64,000 bases of DNA from Roseateles chitinivorans (GTDB lineage Bacteria; Pseudomonadota; Gammaproteobacteria; Burkholderiales; Burkholderiaceae_C). The notes beneath the pieces are model-generated. The model had not been told where the DNA came from, did not search any database, and saw only the letters and a program-made list of their open reading frames with translations. A program made the translations under genes and the position numbers. Below, in pieces: positions 26,950 through 34,222 of the stretch (its first letter is position 1; each line of letters begins with the position of its first letter). The stretch is taken from NCBI RefSeq assembly GCF_002761755.1, contig NZ_PEOG01000025.1, positions 1 to 64,000 of the forward strand, read 5' to 3'.

Positions 26950-29900
26950 TCAGATCACCGACTGTCCCCCGGCATTCATGAGGGCGATCGCCGCAGCCGA
27001 CGTCGGCTCCGTCAGCCTGACGAGCAGGTCGGCCTGCGCGAAGTCGTCCGCGACGCCTTGCAGCGGGTCGGCGCGGACTGCCTCGATGCGGCCCAGGCCC
27101 ACCCCGTCGTCGATGGCGCCATGGATCGGCGCCTCCAGCCGAACCACGACCTGCTCGTCCGCCTCGCGGTCGGCGCGCTCGTGGACGGTGAAGCGGATCG
27201 TCTTGCTGCTTTCTCCGGACGCGAATGCCAGCGTGCCGGCGCTCGGGCCTGAGAAGTCGAGGCCGCCGGCCAGTTCGTCGGCGGACTGGCTCGCGGTCGT
27301 GGACGCCCGATCGACCGCGAAGCGCACGCTGCCGGCCTCGCTCAAGTCGCCGCTGCGCGAGACCGTGAACACCATCTGCCGCGAGCCCTCGGGGCCATCG
27401 ATCACCTGCGCGTCGGAGATGCGGTACTGCGTGTCCGCCACCAGCGCCTCCGCGGTCCGGACGGTGAGGTTGCCGGCGCGGTCGGCCGCGAGCACGCGCA
27501 GGTGGACCGTGTCGCCCGCTTCGAACCGGTGCGCGGTTCCCACGGTGGGCGAGGCGAGGCCCGTGTCCACGCGCCAGTGCCCATCGGCGTCGGCGCGGGT
27601 GAGGTAGCGCAGCTCATAGCCGTTGGCCGGGTTGCCGTCGGTGTCGAACTCGACGGTGACCTCGGCACCGGCCTCGGTGGTTCCGGTCACGACCGGGCGG
27701 GGGCTCACGGTGGCACCGACAGCCACCACGCTGTCCGGAGCGGTCGTGTCGACGGTCACTGCCAGCAGCCCGGAAGTCAAGCCGTTCGCGACCGCGCCGA
27801 AGTGGTGGGTCCCGTCCGCCAGCGACGCGCCGCTGAGTTGGTACTGCCAGCGGCCGGCGCTGTCCGCGACCACGGTGCCCAGCTCCTCGCCGACCCGGAA
27901 CCGGCCATCGCCGTTGGCGTCCCGGAACAGCGTCAGCGTCGCGTCGGCCGCGGCGTAGCCGCCGATCGTCATCGGCGACGCGGCGCTGCCATTGGCGGAC
28001 GTGAGCCCGTCGTGCGGCGACACGCCGGTGTCGCTGGCGCGTCCGAGCAGGACGACCGGCGTGCCGACCGGCTTGACGTCGAGCGTGGCGAGCGTCGGAA
28101 CGACCCCGACGTTGCCGGCCCGATCCGTCGCGGTGATCTCGAGCTGACGCAGGCCCGCGACCGGCCCGACGCCGCTGTGGTAGGCCAGGTGCTCGAGGAG
28201 GTAGTTCGTCATGTCCGCCGTCAGCGTCATGTTGGGCGTGATCGTCACCACGACCGAGCCGTCGGCGGGACGGGTGCAGGCCATGTCCAGCAGCAGACCT
28301 TTGACCCAGCCCACCGCCGTGAAGGCCCATTCATGGCCCAGGTCGCCCAACCGGAAAAGCTGGTCCGGCTTGTCCCGGTCGTAGAAGCCGAACAGCTCCG
28401 CGTCGGTCCGCTGGTCGGGCCCCGAGGGCGAATTGGATGCGAGCGCACCGGCGACCGCGCTGGTGAACCTGAACTTCAACTCGACGACGCCGCTGGTCTC
28501 GGCCACCTGGGTCTTCGTCGGCGTGCCGAGCGGGACGGCGATGGGCACGCCCGACGCGACCGTCAGGCCGACATCGCGGCCGGGCGCGGTGCCGTCGAAG
28601 TCGATGAGCGGCGGTGTGGTGTCCAGCGACAGGACGCTGGTGGCCGAGCCGGTCCGCCCCAGGTGATCGGTGACGGTGACCTTGAACTGCCGGGCGCCTT
28701 CCAGCGGCTGCGTCGCGGCGTTGCCCAGCATCAGCGACTCGAGCAGCGCCTGCGTCTGGGCCGCGCTGGCCCAGGCGCCGTCGTCGAGGCGGAACACGAT
28801 CCGGTCGGCGACGCGGGTCGCCTGCCATGTGGCGCCCGCCACGGTGAACCGGGTGTCGGTCTGGTCGAACGCCGTCACGGTGCCACCGTCCTGACTGCCC
28901 AGGACGTCGTCCCGGCTCGCGCCCGAGCCGCTGGCCTCGATCGTCACCTGCTGGAAGCGCGCGTCGGGATTGGCGTGTCGCAGGCCGGCGCCATCCGGCA
29001 GCAGCGGACGCGGCGTGTCGAGGCTCCGGAACACGATGTCGGCGTCGAGGCCGGCCTGGACGCCGTTGAAGTCCAGCGTGGGGACGCGGCTGTCCACCGT
29101 CACCGACACCCGCGCCTCAGCGCCGAGATTGCCCGCGACATCGAGCACGCTCAGCGTCACGGTCCGTTCGCCTTCGCGCGGGCGTTCCTGCAGGTTGTTC
29201 AAACGGATCGCGTTGGTCAGCGCGGCGGCTTCGGAACCGGTCATCGCGCTGCCGTCGGCGCGCCAGATCGCCAGCGATGCGGTCGCCGCGTCGTAGCGGT
29301 AGGCCAGGCCCTCCAGGCCACCGATGCGCACGCCTTCCGCCTCGGCGCTCCGGTTCAGGTCCAGAGCGCGGTCGAGATGGAGTCGGTCGTTGAGCGGGTC
29401 GAAGCCGTCGCCACCCAGGCGCAGACGCAGCTCATGGAGGTCCTGCAGGGTCAGCGCTTCTGCCGTGGCGGTCAGCGCGATGCCGGCGGCGAGCGCCGCG
29501 CGGTCGACGACCTGGTTCAGCGCCGCCTGGGGGCCGGGTTGCGACGAGAGATCCGGCGTGTCGGCGTGGGTGTGAAGGACGAAGCGCAGGGTGCGGATCG
29601 CGCTGGTGCCGTGGGCGTCGGTCTGCCGAGCGAGCACCGTGTGGAGACCATCCCGGGGGAACAGGGCCGCCTCGAGGGCGTCGCCCTGGCCATCTCTCCA
29701 GGTCTGCCCGCGATCGAGGCTGAACTGCCAGCTGGCGCCCGACGCCAGCCCGGACACGGCGACCCGTGCATCGCGGGTGTGGCGGTCCGTCGTGGAGAGT
29801 CCGCCGTCATCCGCCAGTGCGAGGAAGGGAGGCGGCGGGAGCGGCGCGGGATCCGTCGTGACCGGGTCCGCAGGCGGTAGCGGGTCCACGGGTTGTCCAG

Positions 29901-30639
29901 GGCGGCCCGGATCGACCGGCTGGGTCGGCTCATCGGTCTTCGGGGGCTCCGACGGGGGATGGGAATCCTCCGGCGGAGTCGGGTCCTTCGGAGGGGTCGG
30001 GTCGTCCAGAGGGGGCGGATTTTCGGGCGGGGTGGAATCGCCAGGCGGGTGCGGGTCTGTCGGACCGGTCGAGCCCCCCGGTTGGGCTGGTTCTGTCGGC
30101 CGGGCCGGATCGGCAGGCAGCGAAGGATCCGTCGGCGGCGGGGGCTCCTGAGGCCGCGCGGGCTCCGCGGGCCGCTCCGGTCCGACGGACTGGGGTGGAG
30201 CGACAGCCGGGTCGCGTGGCGTGTAGCCCCGGCCGGTGGCGATCAGTCCGAGCGCCCCGATGGCGGTGAGACCGACCCCCGGCCAGACCCAGCCGACGGC
30301 GGCCTTGTCGTCATCGCCCGAGGTCCCGGCGGGCACCACGCAGGGAAGGCTCGTCGTCTCGACCGTGGGCGTCGGATCGTCGGAGGAGGGCGCGGGACAG
30401 TCTGGCGTCGTCTCCGTCGCCGCCGCCTCGACGGCCGGGGCCGCCGCCGTCGACATCGCGGGCGGCTGCTCGCCGCCGGCGGCCGGCCGGTCCGCCGCTT
30501 CGTCCGCGGGTCGCTTTTCGCGGGGAACGACCGAAGCGACGACCCCTCGCGGGGATGCCGCCCGGGAGGGCGGCGGCGAAGCCAGGGACGCGGCGGCGAG
30601 CGATGTCGAAGGGGCGGTCAGGGGGCGATGGTCAGACAT
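26950..30639 (-). CDS. Giant repeat protein, paralogue lacking the lectin-like and RTX-like part
   Basis: 1229 residues from the ATG at 30639; an upstream TTG would add seven residues. It mirrors the first giant protein: a long low-complexity start, a hydrophobic segment near 115-136 (WVWPGVGLTAIGALGLIATG), a Pro-rich linker, Ig-like modules with DRAGNVGV- and DVAGNLGA-type motifs, and a Calx-beta module with YRISDAQVIDGPEGSRQMVF. Directly after Calx-beta it ends with DDFAQADLLVRL and AIALMNAGGQSVI, matching the last 32 residues of the first giant protein. The intervening 480 or so residues are absent. The ends look intact and the frame is open, so it is probably a functional shorter version. 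It lies 148 bp upstream of the first giant gene, same strand. Confidence 0.8.
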   Translation of the reverse strand: MSDHRPLTAPSTSLAAASLASPPPSRAASPRGVVASVVPREKRPADEAADRPAAGGEQPPAMSTAAAPAVEAAATETTPDCPAPSSDDPTPTVETTSLPCVVPAGTSGDDDKAAVGWVWPGVGLTAIGALGLIATGRGYTPRDPAVAPPQSVGPERPAEPARPQEPPPPTDPSLPADPARPTEPAQPGGSTGPTDPHPPGDSTPPENPPPLDDPTPPKDPTPPEDSHPPSEPPKTDEPTQPVDPGRPGQPVDPLPPADPVTTDPAPLPPPPFLALADDGGLSTTDRHTRDARVAVSGLASGASWQFSLDRGQTWRDGQGDALEAALFPRDGLHTVLARQTDAHGTSAIRTLRFVLHTHADTPDLSSQPGPQAALNQVVDRAALAAGIALTATAEALTLQDLHELRLRLGGDGFDPLNDRLHLDRALDLNRSAEAEGVRIGGLEGLAYRYDAATASLAIWRADGSAMTGSEAAALTNAIRLNNLQERPREGERTVTLSVLDVAGNLGAEARVSVTVDSRVPTLDFNGVQAGLDADIVFRSLDTPRPLLPDGAGLRHANPDARFQQVTIEASGSGASRDDVLGSQDGGTVTAFDQTDTRFTVAGATWQATRVADRIVFRLDDGAWASAAQTQALLESLMLGNAATQPLEGARQFKVTVTDHLGRTGSATSVLSLDTTPPLIDFDGTAPGRDVGLTVASGVPIAVPLGTPTKTQVAETSGVVELKFRFTSAVAGALASNSPSGPDQRTDAELFGFYDRDKPDQLFRLGDLGHEWAFTAVGWVKGLLLDMACTRPADGSVVVTITPNMTLTADMTNYLLEHLAYHSGVGPVAGLRQLEITATDRAGNVGVVPTLATLDVKPVGTPVVLLGRASDTGVSPHDGLTSANGSAASPMTIGGYAAADATLTLFRDANGDGRFRVGEELGTVVADSAGRWQYQLSGASLADGTHHFGAVANGLTSGLLAVTVDTTAPDSVVAVGATVSPRPVVTGTTEAGAEVTVEFDTDGNPANGYELRYLTRADADGHWRVDTGLASPTVGTAHRFEAGDTVHLRVLAADRAGNLTVRTAEALVADTQYRISDAQVIDGPEGSRQMVFTVSRSGDLSEAGSVRFAVDRASTTASQSADELAGGLDFSGPSAGTLAFASGESSKTIRFTVHERADREADEQVVVRLEAPIHGAIDDGVGLGRIEAVRADPLQGVADDFAQADLLVRLTEPTSAAAIALMNAGGQSVI
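29838..30186 (-). repeat. Irregular Pro-rich linker in the second giant gene
   Basis: About 115 codons rich in Pro, Asp, Glu and Thr (pieces such as DPTPPKDPTPPEDSHPP). Approximate bounds. It occupies the same place as the ordered 12-residue stalk of the first giant protein but has no regular unit. Confidence 0.6.
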
Positions 30640-30721
30640 GGGCAAGACGGGGATCAACAAGGAAGCCCGCAGTGTTCCGAGCCGGAACCGTTCGATCGAT
30701 GACCGGAAACAACGTGAGATT

Positions 30722-30735
30722 GGCGGTCCCTAGCA
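30722..30735 (-). promoter_or_regulatory. Motif shared upstream of both giant genes (copy 2)
   Basis: TGCTAGGGACCGCC, about 96 bp before the ATG at 30639. Together with the copy at 26886-26899 it supports that ATG as the start, and suggests that the upstream region was duplicated with the gene. Confidence 0.45.
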
Positions 30736-30824
30736 GAGTTCAGTCAGCTGAGGCCCGCAGAAACACCGCTCCGGAAGGCTCGGGTCGGGAACCGGCCCGC
30801 GCGCCCGCCTCACCGCGCGGTGTC

Positions 30825-31523
30825 TCACCAGATCGCGAGGCTGGAGGTCAGCACCCGCTGCAGCCAGCTGCGCCGAGCGGCCTCGGACACCTCGCCCTGG
30901 CCCGCGAGTTCCATCCGCGCATTGACGACATCGGCCGAGGCCACCTGGTTGCCGGTGCGGATGTCTTGCGGATTGACGACGCCCGAAAAGCGCAGCGTCT
31001 GCAGCCCGCCGTTCATCGCGATGCTGCGCTCGCCGGCGACGACCAGGTGGCCGTTGGGCAGCACGTTGATCACCGACACCGCCATCTGGCCGCTGAGGCT
31101 GCCGCTGGCTTCGGTGTCGCCGCTGCCCTTGTAGGCATCGCTGCCCGAGGCGGTGGCATCGGCCTTGAGCAGCCGGTCGATGATGCCGACGCTGCTCGAG
31201 CCGCCCGGACCCTTGACCGCGAGCTTGTTGTCGCGGCTGGTGTCGGTCCTGCTCTTCTGCGCGGCGCTGAGCGACTCGCTGATCGCGACCTTGAGCGAAT
31301 CGCCGACCTGGCGCGCGCGCCGCTCGCTGGTGAAGAGCGAGGCGGCGGCCATGCCGGGCTGGTAGATCGCGCCGTTGTTGACGCGCTCGACATAGGCGCC
31401 GTCGAGCGCCGGCATCACCTGCACCGGTCCCTGCACCAGTGTCGGCGGGTGCGAGCAGGCGGCCAGCGCCACGGCCGGCAGCAGGGCCGCGGCGCGGCGC
31501 CCGGCGATGAATGGGTTGAACAT
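30825..31523 (-). CDS. flgH: FlgH-like L-ring lipoprotein, orphan
   Basis: 232 residues. FlgH forms the outer-membrane L-ring around the flagellar rod. A lipoprotein signal (AVALAAC, Cys near residue 24) is followed by the FlgH core: GAIYQPG, SLFTSERRARQVGDSLKV, then NVLPNGHLVVAGERSIAMN, LRFSGVVNPQDIRTGN and a closing WLQRVLTSS. ATG 31523 has GAGG 5 nt upstream. The normal partners flgG, flgI, flgA and flgJ are absent; its neighbours are a lipoprotein and the giant repeat genes. It could be a second flgH, a displaced flagellar gene, or an outer-membrane ring used by another system. Confidence 0.88.
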   Translation of the reverse strand: MFNPFIAGRRAAALLPAVALAACSHPPTLVQGPVQVMPALDGAYVERVNNGAIYQPGMAAASLFTSERRARQVGDSLKVAISESLSAAQKSRTDTSRDNKLAVKGPGGSSSVGIIDRLLKADATASGSDAYKGSGDTEASGSLSGQMAVSVINVLPNGHLVVAGERSIAMNGGLQTLRFSGVVNPQDIRTGNQVASADVVNARMELAGQGEVSEAARRSWLQRVLTSSLAIW

Positions 31524-31592
31524 GATTCCCTCGTCGATGCTTGTCGTTGGAACACGTCGCGGCGGCCGACCCGGCCGCCGCGACATCCGGCC

Positions 31593-32129
31593 TCAGCCTT
31601 CGAAACCGGTCAGCAGCGCCCGCACCACCGGCGCGAGCTTGTTGCGGGTGCTGGCCCACTTGCCCAGGCCCATCGTCGCGTCCTCGCTGCGGTAGCTGCT
31701 GGCGGCCATCAGGCGGCCGCCGGCGTCGTGCAGGCTCAGCGTCGCCTGCGCCAGGTAGGGCCGGATCTGGTCCGACAGCGGCGGCCGATCCCACTGCTGC
31801 AGGCCCTGGTAATGCACCCAGGCGGGGCAGGTCTCGTCGCCGGGTCGAACGCCGGGCTCGAAGACCCGCGCCCGCACCTCGTGCTCGCGCAACTCGGCGA
31901 TCAGCGCCGGCACGAACTCGGGGAGCGCGAGCGCGCGGTTGTATTCGATGCAGACGCGCTCCGGCAGCGCCGCGTCGTGGAAGACCGTCTGCGACGCATG
32001 CGCCGGGCCCTGGCCGATGGCCACCGTCGCCATGCCGGCCGTGGCCTTGGCCAGCTCGATGCCGGGCATCGGGCTCAGCAGCGAGCAGCCGCCCAGCGCG
32101 GCGCACAGGAGGAGGGCGGCGGCGCGCAT
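31593..32129 (-). CDS. Predicted lipoprotein, Sbal_3080-like
   Basis: 178 residues. The signal peptide ends in a lipobox LGGC with Cys15, so it is probably lipidated and, lacking Asp at +2, sent to the outer membrane. The body contains RVCIEYNRAL, a WVHYQGLQQWD segment, an ALSLHDAGG-type strand and a C-terminal KWASTRNKLAPVVRAL helix. This pattern resembles the poorly known Sbal_3080-type lipoproteins; I hold that assignment loosely. Its start is 2 nt past the stop of the upstream small protein, and it is 69 nt before flgH, so the three look like one transcript. Confidence 0.65.
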   Translation of the reverse strand: MRAAALLLCAALGGCSLLSPMPGIELAKATAGMATVAIGQGPAHASQTVFHDAALPERVCIEYNRALALPEFVPALIAELREHEVRARVFEPGVRPGDETCPAWVHYQGLQQWDRPPLSDQIRPYLAQATLSLHDAGGRLMAASSYRSEDATMGLGKWASTRNKLAPVVRALLTGFEG

Positions 32130-32131
32130 CG

Positions 32132-32545
32132 TCAGAGGATCTCGTCGATCAGCGCCTTGCCGGCGACGGCTCCGGCCGCGAGGTAGCCGGCGACGCTGCT
32201 GCCGAGCTCGCCCGCCTCCTTCATGACGGTGCTTGCGCCATGGGCGACCGCGTCCTTGACCTCGCCCGCCAGTTCGGTCACCTCGGACACGCCGCTGGAG
32301 ACCGCATGGCCCACCGCCTTGGCGCCGTCCTCGATCGCCTGCAGGCCGTCCTCGCTCCAATGGACGACGGTGCTGACGGCGTTCTCGCCGCCCTGCCAGG
32401 CGGCCTGCGCCAGGCCGATCGCGCCGGCGGCGACGCTGCCGTACTCGCGGGCATTGAGCTCGAAGCTGCCGCTCGGCCGGCTGACGAGCTGACGTGACGC
32501 GACCGGCGCGGCGCCGGTGCCGTTGATGTGGGAGACCGTGGTCAT
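32132..32545 (-). CDS. Small Ala/Gly/Val-rich helical protein, unknown
   Basis: 137 residues, not recognised. It has a strong ribosome site (AGGAGGGG, 2 nt before ATG 32545). The first 35 residues are polar (Ser, Thr, Gly, Pro, Arg) without a signal peptide. The rest is a run of amphipathic helices with small residues, e.g. AGEVKDAVAHGASTVMKEAG, ending in a Gly/Ala zipper-like stretch GSSVAGYLAAGAVAG. Such helices suit membrane insertion or self-assembly. It leads a cluster with the lipoprotein and FlgH. A type III-type exported substrate is possible but unproven. Confidence 0.6.
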   Translation of the reverse strand: MTTVSHINGTGAAPVASRQLVSRPSGSFELNAREYGSVAAGAIGLAQAAWQGGENAVSTVVHWSEDGLQAIEDGAKAVGHAVSSGVSEVTELAGEVKDAVAHGASTVMKEAGELGSSVAGYLAAGAVAGKALIDEIL

Positions 32546-32619
32546 GACCCCTCCTGGGTGTGTGGTTGGTGAGGTCATTCTTCCGGCGGCCGGCACGGCG
32601 GATGCCCGCATGAGCGTAG

Positions 32620-32634
32620 AGAGGCAACGCCTCT
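32620..32634. promoter_or_regulatory. Inverted repeat AGAGGC-AAC-GCCTCT
   Basis: A perfect 6-bp dyad with a 3-nt centre, beside an AT-rich patch (TTTCTATATTTCC) about 80 bp before the small-protein start. Possible operator for the minus-strand cluster. Confidence 0.4.
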
Positions 32635-32832
32635 ACAAACTTTCTATATTTCCTGCCGCACATCTGCCGACGCCCTTGTGCCGCGCCTGTGAACAAGGGT
32701 TGCGGCCGTCGGCATTCCTCATGTCGGACACCGAGATGCGCCCGTTCTTGTCGACTGTTTGTCCCGCTGGTGGACGTCCATGTCGGTCGCGTGCCAGACC
32801 CGGCACGGTCCGGTCGCGCCATGGCGCTGGGA

Positions 32833-32838
32833 TATGCT
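32833..32838 (+). promoter_or_regulatory. TATGCT -10 box abutting the nudB start
   Basis: TATGCT ends 8 nt before the nudB ATG at 32847. This geometry, like that of ubiJ, suggests a leaderless or near-leaderless transcript. Confidence 0.35.
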
Positions 32839-32846
32839 TGCCCGCT

Positions 32847-33395
32847 ATGAGCGAAGTGCCTCTCGCCCCTGCCGCGATGCCGCAGCCGGCCGCCGCCGAC
32901 GTCGATACCGATGCGTCGGCGCGCCCCTACAAGATTCCCGAATCCGTGCTGGTCGTGATCCACACCGCGGCGCTGGAGGTGCTGATGCTGGAACGCGCCG
33001 ACCGGCCCGGGTTCTGGCAATGCGTGACCGGCTCGAAGGACAGCCTCGACGAAGCGCTGGAGGACACCGCCCGGCGCGAGGTGTTCGAGGAAACCGGCAT
33101 CCGCGTGCAAGACCTGGCCCCGGAGGCGCTCGACGATTGGGGCCTGGTCAACGTCTACGAGATCTACCCGGTCTGGCGCCACCGCTACGCACCGGGCGTG
33201 AGCCGGAACACCGAGCACGTCTTCGGCCTGACGGTGCCGGCGGGCACGGCGGTGACGCTGGCGCCGCGCGAGCACCTGCGCTACCGCTGGCTGCCCTGGC
33301 GCGAGGCCGCGGACCTGTGCTTCTCGCCGTCCAATGCCGAAGCCGTGCTGCAGCTGCCCGCGCAGCGCGCCCGCCGATCCGGGAGTGCCGCATGA
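32847..33395 (+). CDS. nudB: Dihydroneopterin triphosphate diphosphatase / Nudix hydrolase
   Basis: 182 residues. NudB removes pyrophosphate from dihydroneopterin triphosphate in folate synthesis. After a short Ala/Pro-rich arm, YKIPESVLVVIHT and FWQCVTGSKD match the family. The Nudix box is slightly unusual: G, six residues, E, seven residues, then REVFEETGI, one residue longer than the classic G-x5-E-x7-REUxEExGU. The ATG at 32847 is chosen because upstream frame sequence is non-coding in character. Its stop overlaps the next start (ATGA), so it is coupled to the endonuclease-like gene. Confidence 0.88.
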   Translation: MSEVPLAPAAMPQPAAADVDTDASARPYKIPESVLVVIHTAALEVLMLERADRPGFWQCVTGSKDSLDEALEDTARREVFEETGIRVQDLAPEALDDWGLVNVYEIYPVWRHRYAPGVSRNTEHVFGLTVPAGTAVTLAPREHLRYRWLPWREAADLCFSPSNAEAVLQLPAQRARRSGSAA

Positions 33396-34222
33396 TCCGC
33401 CGCACCCCGCGCCACGCGGCCGTGACCAATTCGGCGACCACCGACACCTCGCCGGCGGACAGCGTCGGCCGGTTGCGAGTGGCGACCTACAACATCCACA
33501 AGGGCGTGCGCGGCATGGGGCCGGGCAAGCGCCTGGAGATCCACAACCTCGGCATGGGCGTGCAGGCGCTGGACGCGGACCTGGTGTTCCTGCAGGAGGT
33601 GCGGCTCTTCCACCACCGCGAGGCCCGCCAGTTCGAACGCACCTGGTTCGGTTGGCCGGAGCAGGGCCAGGCGGAGTTCCTCGCGCCCGAGGGCTACGAG
33701 GTGGCCTACCGCACCAATGCGGTGACGCGCCATGGCGAGCATGGCAATGCGCTGCTGTCGCGCTATCCGATCGGCGATGTCGGCCACCATGACGTGTCGG
33801 ACCACCGCTTCGAGCAGCGCGGCCTGCTGCACGTGCCGGTGCAATGGCAGGGGACCGAGGTGCATGCGGTGGTGGCGCACCTGGGGCTGATCCACGGCAG
33901 CCGGGTGCGGCAGGTCCAGCGGCTGGCGGCGTTCATCGAGGACCATGTCCCGCATGGCGCGCCGCTGGTGGTGGCTGGCGACTTCAACGACTGGGGCGAG
34001 CGCCTGGACGAGCCGATGCAGGCCGGCGGCCTGCGCCGCGCTTCGCTGCCCGGCGCGCGGCGCTCGCTGCCGACCTTCCCGTCCCGGGTGCCGGTGTTCT
34101 CGCTGGACCGCATCTACACCCGAGGGCTGCGCTGCGTCGACATGAAGGTGCCGCGCGGTCCCGCCTGGGCGCGCATGTCCGACCACCTGCCGCTGCTGGC
34201 CGAACTCGTCCTGGAATCTTGA
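33392..34222 (+). CDS. Endonuclease/exonuclease/phosphatase family protein
   Basis: 276 residues of the metal-dependent EEP fold. Motifs in order: VATYNIHKGVRG (Asn ligand), FLQEVR (Glu ligand), VVAHLGLIHGSR, VVAGDFNDWGE (Asp/Asn) and a terminal SDHLPLLAEL (Asp-His). No signal peptide. The substrate could be a phospholipid, nucleic acid or phosphoester; placement between nudB and clsB, conserved in related bacteria, hints at lipid metabolism. It overlaps nudB by four bases (ATGA) and clsB by four (TTGA). Confidence 0.9.
   Translation: MIRRTPRHAAVTNSATTDTSPADSVGRLRVATYNIHKGVRGMGPGKRLEIHNLGMGVQALDADLVFLQEVRLFHHREARQFERTWFGWPEQGQAEFLAPEGYEVAYRTNAVTRHGEHGNALLSRYPIGDVGHHDVSDHRFEQRGLLHVPVQWQGTEVHAVVAHLGLIHGSRVRQVQRLAAFIEDHVPHGAPLVVAGDFNDWGERLDEPMQAGGLRRASLPGARRSLPTFPSRVPVFSLDRIYTRGLRCVDMKVPRGPAWARMSDHLPLLAELVLES

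Larger units (their letters stand above)
32546..32846. other. Non-coding divergent region between the small protein and nudB
   Basis: About 300 bp with no supported gene. It holds the promoter of the minus-strand FlgH cluster, an inverted repeat at 32620-32634 and the nudB -10 box near its right end. It is also the right junction of the accessory insertion. Confidence 0.55.

Noticed and set aside
26950..30639. Second giant gene as a pseudogene
   Set aside because: The frame is open throughout, both ends resemble those of the longer paralogue and the upstream motif is conserved, so a functional shorter protein is more likely.
30825..31523. FlgH as evidence of a flagellar operon in this window
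   Set aside because: No other flg, fli, mot or che operon genes occur nearby; the two chemoreceptors are about 15 kb away and in a separate context.
20158..32545. Insertion as a prophage or integrative element
   Set aside because: No integrase, transposase, tRNA target or flanking direct repeat of convincing length was seen; only an 8-bp match that is better explained as a -10 element.
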